From Novosphingobium sp. (lineage in GTDB: Bacteria > Pseudomonadota > Alphaproteobacteria > Sphingomonadales > Sphingomonadaceae), in the NCBI GenBank assembly GCA_020446505.1, contig JAGREN010000004.1, forward strand, positions 1 through 35,707: a DNA stretch of 35,707 nucleotides. Direction: 5' to 3'. The notes under the pieces were generated by a model. It had not been told where the DNA came from and ran no database searches. It saw nothing but the letters and a program-made list of their open reading frames with translations. Both the position numbers and the translations under genes were made by a program. This document shows positions 16,311 through 26,532 of this stretch, piece after piece (the first letter of the stretch is position 1; the number at the start of each line of letters is the position of its first letter).

Positions 16311-17489
16311 CTAACATATCCTGATTAGCCGTGCGATGAAAAATCCGTCCGTCCCGTCGCGGAACGGCGTCAGACGCAGACCTTTTCCACGACTCGTTCC
16401 AAATCCCGGCGACAGCGCCTGCGCTTCCCATTTTTCATGGCGTGCGAGGAACGAGTCGATCTGGTCCGCTCCCTCCTCGTCGAGCAGGGAGCAGGTGACG
16501 TAGATCAATGCCCCGCCTTCCTTCACCAAAGGCGCTGCCACATCGAGAAGGCGCGATTGCAATCCCGTCGTATCGGCAAGCCAGCCTTCCGAAAGCCGCC
16601 AGCGGGCTTCGGGATTGCGGCGCCAGGTCCCGGTTCCCGAACACGGCGCGTCGACCAGCACGGCGTCTGCGCAGCCTCGCAGGTCGGCGAGAGCTTCCGC
16701 CTCCCGGCGCGGGTCGAGCAGCCGGGTTTCGATGATCGCGCTCGCACCTGCCCGTTCGGCGCGCGGCGCGAGCCGTGACAGCCGGGAGCGGTCGGTATCG
16801 CAGGCGATGACCCTGCCGCGCTCGCCCACCCGCGCCGCCAGCGCCAGCGTCTTGCCGCCAGCCCCGGCGCAAAGGTCGATTACCGTGCTGCCTTCCGACA
16901 CCGAGACGGCCTGGCAGGCTAGCTGTGAGCCTGCATCCTGCACCTCGATTGCACCCGCCTTGAAGGCCTCGCTATCCTCGATTCGCGTGCCGTGCGGATA
17001 ACGCAGCGCACTGGCAATGCCGATCTGTTCGCCACCTTCGGGCGGACTGGCAGTACCGGACTTCAGAGCATTCACGCGAATATCGAGCGGCGCGCGCTCA
17101 AGCAGGGCCTGTGCTTCCTCACCGGTGATCTCGCTGCGTGCAAGTCTCTGTTCCAGCCATTCAGGCGCAATGCCCCCTGCAGCGACTGTCTCGCCGGGCT
17201 TGACTGGCTCAGGACCATAGCTCGATCCATCGAACAGCAAGGACAGGGAAGAATCGCTTTCAGCCAGCCGCAACATGGCCGCGCGACCGCTCGCCGGAAC
17301 TTCGCCACAGCAGCGAATTGCGGTGTAGACCAGATCGCGCACCGCCCTCCGATCCCTCGATCCAGCGAAGCGGCGGGTGCGGAACCACTCCGAAACGATG
17401 CGGTCGGCAGGTGCGCCGCCTGACCCGGCAGCGGCGATCACGAGGTCGAGTATCTCGATAGCGGCCTGAACCCGCGCGGACGGGGTCAT
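16311..17489 (-). CDS. rsmB: RsmB/NOP-family rRNA cytosine-C5 methyltransferase
   Basis: A 392-residue SAM-dependent RNA m5C methyltransferase. The first ~90 residues look like the NusB-like RNA-binding domain of RsmB (16S rRNA C967), although slightly short. The SAM motif is VIDLCAGAGGKTLALAA (near 205); the two catalytic Cys are in DAPCSGTGTWRRNPEARW (motif IV, near 283) and YVTCSLLDEEG (motif VI, near 335). The chain ends with GLRLTPFRDGTDGFFIARL, the usual family end. The E. coli enzyme is longer, so the target site may differ; I use rsmB with moderate certainty. The ATG is nine bases after the guaB stop, with no clear Shine-Dalgarno, which suggests coupling to guaB. Confidence 0.85.
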   Translation of the reverse strand: MTPSARVQAAIEILDLVIAAAGSGGAPADRIVSEWFRTRRFAGSRDRRAVRDLVYTAIRCCGEVPASGRAAMLRLAESDSSLSLLFDGSSYGPEPVKPGETVAAGGIAPEWLEQRLARSEITGEEAQALLERAPLDIRVNALKSGTASPPEGGEQIGIASALRYPHGTRIEDSEAFKAGAIEVQDAGSQLACQAVSVSEGSTVIDLCAGAGGKTLALAARVGERGRVIACDTDRSRLSRLAPRAERAGASAIIETRLLDPRREAEALADLRGCADAVLVDAPCSGTGTWRRNPEARWRLSEGWLADTTGLQSRLLDVAAPLVKEGGALIYVTCSLLDEEGADQIDSFLARHEKWEAQALSPGFGTSRGKGLRLTPFRDGTDGFFIARLIRIC

Positions 17490-17498
17490 GAGATAGGA

Positions 17499-19034
<1,536 letters not shown>

Positions 19035-19042
19035 CTAGTGCC

Positions 19043-20557
19043 TCATTTGACTGGCGGAGCGAAGCTCTTCGTATCGGCAAACCAGCGCACCAGCGCGACG
19101 TGGAGAGCCACGTCCTGAGCCGCGCCTCCAAGCTCCAGGTCGAGATTGAGATCGTCGCCCGGCCGATGATAATATTCGTCGAAATAGCGCTTGATCCGCG
19201 CCATATCGCCATAGGCGCTCGAAACCATGACGGCGGGCACGTCATGCTGAAGCAGGGCCCAGCCGTCTTGCCTGCGCACATACTGGTTGGCGTCTTTTCC
19301 GGATATGAGCTTGCGCTTCTCCTGCTTGACGACTTTCGCGATGTCGGCATCGAGCCCCGTCATGCCCTCGCCGACTATCGCAACGGGCGTGCCATACGGC
19401 GCGATGGCTACCGTATCGATGTTGAAGGCGGCGACAATGCTGGAAAGCGGAATGGGGGGAGCTTCGGCAAAGGCATGAGCGCCAAGCAGGCCGAGTTCCT
19501 CAGCCGTCGTTGCCAGAAAGTATACGTCACGGTCCGGTCGCGTCCCTTTCGCCAGCCTGCGGGCGATTTCGGTCAGCACGGCGACGCCGCTCGCATTGTC
19601 GATCGCACCATTGCAGATTAGGTCTTCGGCGGGCGGCTCGGCACATTCACCGAAATGATCCCAGTGCGCGGACAGCAGAACTGCCCCGGAACCGGGAGTG
19701 CGACCCGGCAGCCGGCCGATCAGGTTGTAGGTGTGGATCGTCGTCTCGCGAGTCGTGGCTTCCAGCGAAGCGGTGATTTCGAGCGGGATCGGCGTGAAAT
19801 TCTTTCGTCCTGCGATAGCTTCCAGAGAAGCGAGCGAACGACTGGTTCCACTCAGCAAGCGCGACATCGCCTTTGCGGTGATGAATGCCTCGAGATCGCC
19901 GCCAAGCGCATCGTCGGACAGGGCATATCCCGAACGCTTGCGCCTCGCCTCCACCTGGCTGAGCGACCTGAACCCGTCCAGCACCGTGATGACGGCCGAT
20001 GCGCCCTGTTCGAGAAGTGCGTCCTGCCGGAGCGACCCCTCTTCGCCCGCATCCAGCACGACGGCCACCCGGCCCGCCAGCTCATTGCGGGAAAATTCGA
20101 GGTTGTCGGCCCTGCCGACGAACAGCATCGGCGCATTGCGGACGAGGCTGCGCTTGCCACTGGTGATGACGATGACGTCCTGATCCGTCAGCGGCACATG
20201 GCGGCCGCGCGCAATGAACTGCGTGCGCGAAGCAGCAGGCTCGCGTGCGACCAGCGTCACCGGAGCAAACCAGGGGTTGCTCGGGTCGTTGGTTCCCGAC
20301 TGGAGGCCGATATCGAACCACTGCCTGCCAAGGTAGCGGAGGGTTTTGGCTTCCCCGTCGGTGCCTGGCTGCCGACCGTCGAAATCGTCGCTGGCAAGAA
20401 CCTCGATATGTTCGCGAAGGCGCTTTTCGAGCGCCTTGTCGCGACTGGCGGCCTCGGCGACCGTGGGCAGTACAAGAACGCCGCAAAGCAAGGCAAACAG
20501 GGCCGCCGCGCGAAGCGCCCCCCGACATTTACCCGGAATCGCAGTCAACCTGTTCAT
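19043..20557 (-). CDS. secreted M28-family zinc metallopeptidase
   Basis: A 504-residue exported aminopeptidase-like enzyme. Signal peptide at residues 1-36 (ALFALLCGVLVLPTVAEA). Between about 120 and 240 there is a PA-like insert, as often in this group. The M28 zinc ligands are visible: SAHWDHFGE (near 296), GAIDNASGVAVLTEIA (near 318, bridging Asp), TTAEELGLLGAHAFAE (catalytic Glu pair, near 350), FNIDTVA (near 378) and the final His in LLQHDVPAVMVSSAYGD (near 450). It probably trims N-terminal residues from peptides in the periplasm. It stands 63 bases downstream of the 3-hydroxybutyrate dehydrogenase gene and upstream of guaB, with no functional link to either that I can see. Confidence 0.9.
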   Translation of the reverse strand: MNRLTAIPGKCRGALRAAALFALLCGVLVLPTVAEAASRDKALEKRLREHIEVLASDDFDGRQPGTDGEAKTLRYLGRQWFDIGLQSGTNDPSNPWFAPVTLVAREPAASRTQFIARGRHVPLTDQDVIVITSGKRSLVRNAPMLFVGRADNLEFSRNELAGRVAVVLDAGEEGSLRQDALLEQGASAVITVLDGFRSLSQVEARRKRSGYALSDDALGGDLEAFITAKAMSRLLSGTSRSLASLEAIAGRKNFTPIPLEITASLEATTRETTIHTYNLIGRLPGRTPGSGAVLLSAHWDHFGECAEPPAEDLICNGAIDNASGVAVLTEIARRLAKGTRPDRDVYFLATTAEELGLLGAHAFAEAPPIPLSSIVAAFNIDTVAIAPYGTPVAIVGEGMTGLDADIAKVVKQEKRKLISGKDANQYVRRQDGWALLQHDVPAVMVSSAYGDMARIKRYFDEYYHRPGDDLNLDLELGGAAQDVALHVALVRWFADTKSFAPPVK

Positions 20558-20620
20558 ATCCCCGGCTTATACGATAGGCGGGTGGCCGAAAAGTGACCGG
20601 CACAAATAAGACCAAATGTT

Positions 20621-21376
20621 TTACTGCGCCGTCCAGCCGCCATCGACGGTTATGTTCGATCCGGTGATGTTCGCAGCCTCGTCCCTGCACAGGAAAAGCG
20701 CCATCGCGCCGATGTCGGAAGGATGGACGAACTTCTTGGTCGGCTGGCGTTCGAGCATCACGTCCTCAATCACCTGCTCGCGCGTCATGTTGCGGGCCTT
20801 CATCGTGTCGGGGATCTGGTTTTCCACCAGCGGAGTCCAGACATAGGCCGGACTAATGCAGTTGGCGGTGATGTTGAAAGTCGCCAGTTCGAGCGCCAGC
20901 GTCTTGGTCAGTCCGTCGAGGCCGTGCTTGGCGGAAACATAGGCGGACTTGAACGGCGATGCCGTCAGCGAATGGGCGCTGGCCACATTGATGATCCGGC
21001 CCCACCCTGCCTTCTTCATGTAGGGCACGGCAAGCCGCGACGTGTGAAACGCGGCCGTGAGGTTGAGCGCGATGATCGCGTCCCACTTCTCCACCGGGAA
21101 TTCCTCGACCGGGGCGACATGCTGCATGCCGGCATTGTTGACGACGATGTCGCAGTCACCCGCAGCCGCCATCAGTTCCTCGACGCCCTCGCGTTTCGAC
21201 AGGTCTCCGCCAACATGGCTGGCGTCCAGTTCTTCGCACAAGGCAGCGATTTCCGCCGCGTCGCCGAAGCCGGAAAGGACGACCTTTGCGCCCTTCGAAT
21301 GGAGCGCGCGCGCCACGGCCAAACCGATTCCCGATGTCGAGCCGGTAATCACCGCCCGCTTGCCTTCTAGGAACAT
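20621..21376 (-). CDS. bdhA: 3-hydroxybutyrate dehydrogenase (SDR)
   Basis: Oxidises D-3-hydroxybutyrate to acetoacetate with NAD+, in use of polyhydroxybutyrate or ketone bodies. 251 residues. TGSTSGIGLAVARAL (near 11) binds NAD; NNAGMQHVAPVEEFPVEKWD, NVASAHSLTASPFKSAYVSAKHGL (catalytic Ser, Tyr, Lys) and CISPAYVWTPLVENQIPD are blocks specific to the 3-hydroxybutyrate dehydrogenase group, not general SDRs. The C-terminus GSNITVDGGWTAQ is also typical. The start MFLEGKRAVITG at 21376 has AGGAG eight bases upstream; the frame stays open to 21454 without homology. It is divergent from the metallopeptidase gene. Confidence 0.92.
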   Translation of the reverse strand: MFLEGKRAVITGSTSGIGLAVARALHSKGAKVVLSGFGDAAEIAALCEELDASHVGGDLSKREGVEELMAAAGDCDIVVNNAGMQHVAPVEEFPVEKWDAIIALNLTAAFHTSRLAVPYMKKAGWGRIINVASAHSLTASPFKSAYVSAKHGLDGLTKTLALELATFNITANCISPAYVWTPLVENQIPDTMKARNMTREQVIEDVMLERQPTKKFVHPSDIGAMALFLCRDEAANITGSNITVDGGWTAQ

Positions 21377-21468
21377 TCTCGACTCCTGTCCGTCTATGTC
21401 GGTAAGCTGCGTGGGCCGCGGGCCTTCGCGTCTCGCGTTTTCGCAACTGCACAATAGAGGTTCTAGCC

Positions 21469-22332
21469 ATGCGTCTTCCCCGCTTCAACCCCGGCAGTGT
21501 CGATGTACGCGGTGGCGGCAGTGGTGGCGGGATGCGTGGAGGAACGCTGGGTTGCGGCACTCTCGTCATCGTGCTGATCGGCGCGCTGGTTTTCGGCATC
21601 GATCCCGGCCAGATGCTCGGAACTGTCGAATCGATGCAGGGCAATTCGCCGACGCAGCAACAGGGTCCGCAGGGCAATAATGCCGAGGAACTGTGCAATG
21701 CCAACGCCTATGCGCTGGAATCGTGCAACGCGCTGGGTTCGCTGAACGAGACCTGGCAGCCGCTTTTTACGAAGGCCAATGTCCCGTTCAAGCAGCCATC
21801 GCTTCACTTCTACACGGGCGGCACGCGCTCGGGCTGCGGCGCTGCGTCGAGCGCGATGGGACCGTTCTATTGCCCGGCCGATCACGGCATCTACATCGAC
21901 ACCAGCTTTTACAACACGATGGACCGGCAGATGGGCGCTGGCGGCGACTTTGCGCGCTATTACGTCATTGCCCACGAATATGGCCACCACGTCCAGAACC
22001 TGACCGGAATGGCCGATCAGGTTCGCAGCGCGCAGCAGCAGAACCCGCGGCAGGCCAATGCCCTGCAGGTCCGCATGGAACTGCAGGCGGACTGCTATGC
22101 GGGCGTATGGGCCGCGAAGCATCGTGACCTGATCGAACCGGGCGACCTTGAAGAAGGCATGACGGCAGCCAACGCCATCGGCGACGATACCCTGCAGCAG
22201 CAGGCCGGGCGCGGCGTCAATCCGGAAAGCTTTACGCACGGCTCAAGTGCGCAGCGCATGGAATGGCTGCGGCGCGGCTTGCAGACCGGCGACGACGAGG
22301 CCTGCGACACCTTTTCCGATCTCAGGCGTTGA
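21469..22332 (+). CDS. YpfJ-type neutral zinc metallopeptidase, membrane anchored
   Basis: A 287-residue protein. It begins MRLPRFNPGSVDVRGGG, then a Gly-rich stretch and one membrane segment (GTLGCGTLVIVLIGALVFGI, about 25-44). The zinc motif is HEYGHH (His169, Glu170, His173), followed by LQADCYAGVWA, which should give the third ligand. TRSGCGAASSAMGPFYCPADHGIYID is a conserved block of the family; its Cys pair may form a disulfide. Substrate and role are unknown in all species I know. GAGG sits 8 bases before the ATG. The next gene follows after 39 bases on the same strand and may be co-transcribed. Confidence 0.88.
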   Translation: MRLPRFNPGSVDVRGGGSGGGMRGGTLGCGTLVIVLIGALVFGIDPGQMLGTVESMQGNSPTQQQGPQGNNAEELCNANAYALESCNALGSLNETWQPLFTKANVPFKQPSLHFYTGGTRSGCGAASSAMGPFYCPADHGIYIDTSFYNTMDRQMGAGGDFARYYVIAHEYGHHVQNLTGMADQVRSAQQQNPRQANALQVRMELQADCYAGVWAAKHRDLIEPGDLEEGMTAANAIGDDTLQQQAGRGVNPESFTHGSSAQRMEWLRRGLQTGDDEACDTFSDLRR

Positions 22333-22371
22333 TCCGGGAAGAGCGGCATTGGGCCGCGACAGGAGGAACAC

Positions 22372-22959
22372 GTGATCCGCCACGCACTTCTCGCAACTGG
22401 CATGGCATTCTTGTTCGCCGCACCCGTGATGGCGTCCCAGGTCAAGCCGATCACCCAGGAAGACCCGGACGTGGTGGACGTCGCCAAGACGCCTGTCACG
22501 GACCTCAATATCGACAAGAAGGAGATCCCGGCGATCCTGCTGCAGGCGCAGGCGCGCCCCTATAGTCTGACCGGGCTTGGCCGCTGTAGCGCGCTTGTCA
22601 GCGAAGTTTCCGCGCTGGACGACGTTCTCGGGCCAGACCTCGACCTCCCCGAGGAAGAACGCGCCCGGATCAGCGCGGGCCGTGTCGCAAAGACGGTCGT
22701 CGGCTCCTTCATCCCGTTCCGCGGCCTGATCCGCGAAGTCTCGGGTGCGAACGATCATGACCGCAAGGTGCGCGCCGCAATTCAGGCCGGGCTCGCGCGG
22801 CGCGGCTTCCTCAAAGGCGCCGGTCAGGCCAAAGGCTGCGCCTATCCGGCAAGGCCAGCGTCCCGCAAGGAAGTCAGCGAATACATGGCTGAGCGTCAGG
22901 CGGAAGAAGACGCCAAGTCCTCCGAGGACAAGTCCGCTCAGGAAGCCACCAAAGATTGA
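22372..22959 (+). CDS. secreted protein of unknown function
   Basis: A 195-residue protein that I cannot assign. It starts with GTG behind a strong AGGAGG (6 bases between). A signal peptide is clear (ALLATGMAFLFAAPVMAS, cut near residue 22). The mature part has a conserved-looking core, PYSLTGLGRCSALVSEVSALDDVLGPDLD, a helical amphipathic segment AGRVAKTVVGSFIPFRGLIREVSG and a Cys in GQAKGCAYPARP; two Cys suggest a periplasmic disulfide. The last 35 residues are highly charged (Glu, Lys, Asp) and probably disordered. It lies 39 bases after the YpfJ-type gene; whether the two act together is unknown. Confidence 0.7.
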   Translation: MIRHALLATGMAFLFAAPVMASQVKPITQEDPDVVDVAKTPVTDLNIDKKEIPAILLQAQARPYSLTGLGRCSALVSEVSALDDVLGPDLDLPEEERARISAGRVAKTVVGSFIPFRGLIREVSGANDHDRKVRAAIQAGLARRGFLKGAGQAKGCAYPARPASRKEVSEYMAERQAEEDAKSSEDKSAQEATKD

Positions 22960-23046
22960 ACCAGCCCCAGGTCAGGCCTCGCTGGTTCGGGAGGCAACTG
23001 AAAAAACCGGTTCCCACTTTTTCTTGCGATGTTCTATGCGCCTGCC

Positions 23047-24195
23047 ATGCGCCTCAAAGACTGTCACAACATCGCGGACTTCCGCCTGCTCGCCAAGCAA
23101 CGCCTGCCGTGGCCGGTGTTCGATTACATCGACGGTGCCGCAGACGACGAACTGACCAAGAACCGCAACACCGATTCCTTCGCTGATTGCGATCTCGTTC
23201 CCGACGTACTTGCCGGCGTCGAGCACATCGACACTTCGGTCACGATTATGGGCCGCAAGAGCGCACTGCCCCTCATTCTTTCGCCCACGGCCCTGCAGCG
23301 CGTGTTCCACTGGCAGGGAGAGCGCGCCGTTGCCCGTGCGGCGGAAAAGTTCGGCCTGTGGTTCGGCATCTCCAGCCTCGCCACGGTCAGCATCGAGGAA
23401 ATCGCCGCACTGGTGTCCACCCCCAAGATGTTCCAGCTCTATGTCCACAAGGACAAGGGCCTCAACGCCTCCATGATCCAGCGTTGCAAGGATGCGAAAT
23501 TCGACGCGATCACGCTGACGGTGGACACTATCGTTGGCGGCAAGCGCGAAAGGTGCCTGAGGAGCGGCTTCGCCTCCCCGCCGACCTTCACGCCCAGCTC
23601 GTTCATGTCCTACGCGATCAAGCCGAAATGGGCGCTCGACTACCTGCTGCGCGAGAAGTTCGCCCTGCCCAACCTCGATACGCATGTCCGCGAAGGAACG
23701 GCCGAAGCCGTATCGATCCAGAAGTATTTCTCCGAAATGCTCGACCAGTCGATGGACTGGAAGATGGTCGAGCAGATCCGCAACGACTGGGGCGGCACCT
23801 TCTGTTTGAAGGGCGTGATGAGCGTCGGCGATGCAAGGCGCGCCGCCGACATGGGCATCGACGCGATCATGATTTCCAACCACGGCGGCAGGCAGCTCGA
23901 CGGCAGCCGCTCCCCGTTCGACCAGCTTCCCGAGATCGTCGACGCCGTGGGTGGGCGGATCGAGATCATCTGCGATGGCGGAATCCGGCGCGGCACCCAC
24001 ATCCTCAAGTCGCTGGCCGCAGGCGCCGATTGCGCCAGTGGCGGGCGGCTTTACCTCTATGCCCTTGCCGCGGCAGGCCAAGCGGGCGTCGAACGCGCGA
24101 TCCAGCTTCTCAAGGAAGAGATCGAGCGCGACATGAAGCTGATGGGCGTCACCAGCGTCGACCAGCTCAATCGTGAGCGGCTGCGCTGGCGCTGA
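23047..24195 (+). CDS. FMN-dependent alpha-hydroxy-acid oxidase/dehydrogenase, first copy
   Basis: A 382-residue (beta/alpha)8-barrel enzyme of the glycolate oxidase / L-lactate dehydrogenase / MftD family. Marks: FDYIDGAADDELTKNRNTDSF (first Tyr, near 24), ILSPTALQRVFHWQGE, FQLYVHKDK (second Tyr), TVDTIVGGKRERCLRSGF, and SNHGGRQLDGS with the catalytic His279 and Arg282; then CDGGIRRGTHILKSLAAGADC for FMN phosphate. The usual IGRPYLYGLA block reads GGRLYLYALA, a small variation. MRLKDCHNIADFR at 23047 fits the family start; the frame is open 18 bases further to another ATG and neither has a good ribosome site. It is followed 13 bases later by the EthD-like gene. Its substrate is unknown. Confidence 0.87.
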   Translation: MRLKDCHNIADFRLLAKQRLPWPVFDYIDGAADDELTKNRNTDSFADCDLVPDVLAGVEHIDTSVTIMGRKSALPLILSPTALQRVFHWQGERAVARAAEKFGLWFGISSLATVSIEEIAALVSTPKMFQLYVHKDKGLNASMIQRCKDAKFDAITLTVDTIVGGKRERCLRSGFASPPTFTPSSFMSYAIKPKWALDYLLREKFALPNLDTHVREGTAEAVSIQKYFSEMLDQSMDWKMVEQIRNDWGGTFCLKGVMSVGDARRAADMGIDAIMISNHGGRQLDGSRSPFDQLPEIVDAVGGRIEIICDGGIRRGTHILKSLAAGADCASGGRLYLYALAAAGQAGVERAIQLLKEEIERDMKLMGVTSVDQLNRERLRWR

Positions 24196-24208
24196 CCGGG
24201 AGAGTGGA

Positions 24209-24967
24209 ATGAATGCCAAGCTGATCTACCTTGCTCGCCGCAAACCCGGCACCTCGCGCGAGGACTGGCCGAAGCAGTGGAAGAGCCACGCGATCTACGC
24301 CAGCCAGTTCCCCTCGATCGAAGCGAGCCTCGAATGGCTGCGTTACGGCAACCGGGTGGACCAGCCCACGCTCGATGGGGCGCCGGTCGACCTGCCGATG
24401 CTCTCCACGGCCCATGACGGCGTCGCCAATGTCAATTCGGGCAAGAAGGGCGCGCCCCGCGCTGCTTCTGCCGCCGATCCGGAAATCCGCGCTGCGCTCG
24501 ACAAGGACGAGCTTCGCGTCTTCGATTCGCTGGTCAACGAGATCTCGTTCTCCTGCGAGGAAGAGCCGCTGCTCGAAGGTTTGCCGGGTGGCGCAGCGAT
24601 CTACGCGTTCCTGCCGCGCAAGGCCGGTCTGTCGAACGCGGAATTTCTGGCGCGCTATGAGGGAAGCCACGCCGATCTGGCGCGCGGCACTCTGCCTTTG
24701 CTCGCTGGCCTCAAGCGCTACGGCCACAACCGCGTGGTGACCGCGCCGCCGCCGCGCTTCCCGTTCGAAGCCATCTCGGAGATCTGGTTCGAGACGCCGG
24801 ACGATGCCGTGCGCGCGCTCAAGGATGGCGGGTTAGCGACGGTTCTCGACGATCTCGCAGAGTTCGCCGCCATGGACGAGGCCGTGATAATTCTCACGAC
24901 CCCGTGCCATGGCTGGCCGAAGGACGAAGCCCTGCTCAAGCGTGAGCAGGAACGCTCCGCCGGTTGA
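24209..24967 (+). CDS. EthD-like protein with two dimeric alpha-beta barrel domains
   Basis: A 252-residue protein made of two related halves: residues about 3-95 (KLIYLARRKPGTSREDWPKQWKSHAIYA) and about 135-245 (AIYAFLPRKAGLSNAEFLARYEGSHADLA). Each has the pattern of the EthD fold: a strand, a K/RxGxSxxEF helix and a His. EthD was first seen next to a P450 that degrades ethyl tert-butyl ether, where it is required but its chemistry is unknown; related folds include dehydratases and decyclases. GGGAGAGTGG lies just upstream of the ATG at 24209. The gene follows the first FMN enzyme closely and ends 32 bases inside the 3' end of the creD-like gene on the other strand. The P450 gene lies 1.6 kb away. 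Confidence 0.75.
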   Translation: MNAKLIYLARRKPGTSREDWPKQWKSHAIYASQFPSIEASLEWLRYGNRVDQPTLDGAPVDLPMLSTAHDGVANVNSGKKGAPRAASAADPEIRAALDKDELRVFDSLVNEISFSCEEEPLLEGLPGGAAIYAFLPRKAGLSNAEFLARYEGSHADLARGTLPLLAGLKRYGHNRVVTAPPPRFPFEAISEIWFETPDDAVRALKDGGLATVLDDLAEFAAMDEAVIILTTPCHGWPKDEALLKREQERSAG

Positions 24968-26366
24968 TCCCGCTCCAGTCGATGTTGCGGGTGGTGTACA
25001 TCACGCCCGCAAGCGCCACGAACAGCAGCACGGAGCCGATCAGCAGCGACCAGGCTTCGAGGTTCAGCAGCACATAGAGCAGCGCGTAAAGCCCGACCAG
25101 CAGCGCGCCGATGAACCGCGCCCTGCCCCAGCTTTTCAGCACCGCCGCGCTGTAGGCAGTCAGCAGTCCGATGATCGCGGCACTGGCGACGATATAGGCC
25201 CAGGCAAAGCCGATCACCTCGGCAAAGGCCAGCAGCATCACGAAGAACAGCACCAGCCCCGCACCAGTCATCAGGTATTCAGCCGCCGCGACACGCGCAC
25301 CGCCGACCACGTCGAACAGCAGGAAGGCGAGGAAGGTGAAGCCGATGAACAGGAACCCGTATTTCACCGAGCGGTCGACCTTCGAGTAGAGGTCGACAGG
25401 CTCGACCAGACCCACCGTCACTGCCCGCGACTGGCCCGAAACCATCTCCGAAGCACTCGCGCCGACCGTGGGAGGACGCATCGGCACCGAGAAATCCATG
25501 CCCGGCTCGGCATCGATTACGGGCGGGCCAAGGTCTTCGGTTGCAACCGGCGGCTGGCCCAGAGCCAGCTTGTCCACGGTATAGCCTGCCGAAAATCCGT
25601 CCTCACCGATCTTGCGGCCATCCGGCAGGAAAGCCCCGCTGAAACTGGGATTGCGCCAGGAGGACTTGACCTGCCAGCTCGTCTGCCCGCCGCGCGGGAC
25701 GAGGCTGAGCGAGCGGCTGCCGCGCAGGCCGAATGCGTAGTCGACATCCAGCTTTCCCTGTCCGTCCCACGGCAGGAAAGCGAAGAAGCCCTGCCCGCCC
25801 GTCGATCCCGGCCCCTTGCCCGGCTCCACCGCCAGAGCCTTGCCGCCTGCGACGAGCGTGCCGCCCTTGGTGAGGCCGCGCGCGTCCGACGCGCCCATGC
25901 GCAGTTCGGCGCGATCCCACAGCAGGCCTTCCGGCTTCACGCCAAAGCGCGGCAGGTCATCCGGCAGGGCGAAGCTGGCCTTGCCGGAGACCCTGGCTTC
26001 GTAAAGCACGCTCGAATAGATCGACTTGCGCCGTTCCTGCGGATCGATCTGCGTCGAAACCCGGTTCTCGACCGGCGAAATGTAGAGCAGGCGCTCGACC
26101 TCGACAGTGCGGGTAATGGCCTTGCCGCCCACTTCCTCGTTCTGCACTTCTGTCGTCTTAAAAGGCACGACCACGACCGGCCCGGCAATCGCCTGCGGCC
26201 CGCCCCAGCCGGAATTGATCGAAGCCTGAGCCGTACGCGACTGGTCCTGCCGGTCATAGACGAGCGCATAGACAAGCATCAGCGGTATCATGAGACATAG
26301 ACCGATCAGGCCTGCGAGAAGCAGCTTGATCCCCGGCGATCGCTCTTTCGGTATAGTCTCGTCCAT
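24936..26366 (-). CDS. creD: CreD-family inner membrane protein
   Basis: A 476-residue protein of the CreD (inner membrane protein of the Cre regulon, colicin E2 tolerance) type. Residues 10-33 form the first membrane helix (IKLLLAGLIGLCLMIPLMLVYA), a long periplasmic part follows (about 40-335) with GGPQAIAGPVVVVPF and VSTQIDPQERRKSIYSSVLYEARVSG, then DRSVKYGFLFIGFTFLAFLLFDV and at least four more helices to about 460. The family is poorly understood and linked to envelope stress in E. coli. GAGGGG lies about 9 bases before the ATG. No creB/creC regulator is adjacent. It interrupts the oxidative gene group on the opposite strand and is divergent from the P450 gene with a 166-base gap. Confidence 0.88.
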   Translation of the reverse strand: MDETIPKERSPGIKLLLAGLIGLCLMIPLMLVYALVYDRQDQSRTAQASINSGWGGPQAIAGPVVVVPFKTTEVQNEEVGGKAITRTVEVERLLYISPVENRVSTQIDPQERRKSIYSSVLYEARVSGKASFALPDDLPRFGVKPEGLLWDRAELRMGASDARGLTKGGTLVAGGKALAVEPGKGPGSTGGQGFFAFLPWDGQGKLDVDYAFGLRGSRSLSLVPRGGQTSWQVKSSWRNPSFSGAFLPDGRKIGEDGFSAGYTVDKLALGQPPVATEDLGPPVIDAEPGMDFSVPMRPPTVGASASEMVSGQSRAVTVGLVEPVDLYSKVDRSVKYGFLFIGFTFLAFLLFDVVGGARVAAAEYLMTGAGLVLFFVMLLAFAEVIGFAWAYIVASAAIIGLLTAYSAAVLKSWGRARFIGALLVGLYALLYVLLNLEAWSLLIGSVLLFVALAGVMYTTRNIDWSGINRRSVPAHA

Positions 26367-26532
26367 CTCGTCATCCCCTCTCGGTCAAGCACTTCATCGA
26401 TAAAAATACACGTTTCACCGACATGCCGCGTGTCGCATTACTCTTCGCTTAACGAATTTCCCGGTGCGAAATGCAACGGTGCTGGTGCTTTTTCTTGACA
26501 GGGCGCGCGTGGCAAGGAAGGTCCGCTTCGGG

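Noticed and set aside
26495-26500. Perfect TTGACA before the P450 gene
   Set aside because: No -10-like hexamer at 16-18 bases (the bases there read AAGGTC), so I did not call a promoter.
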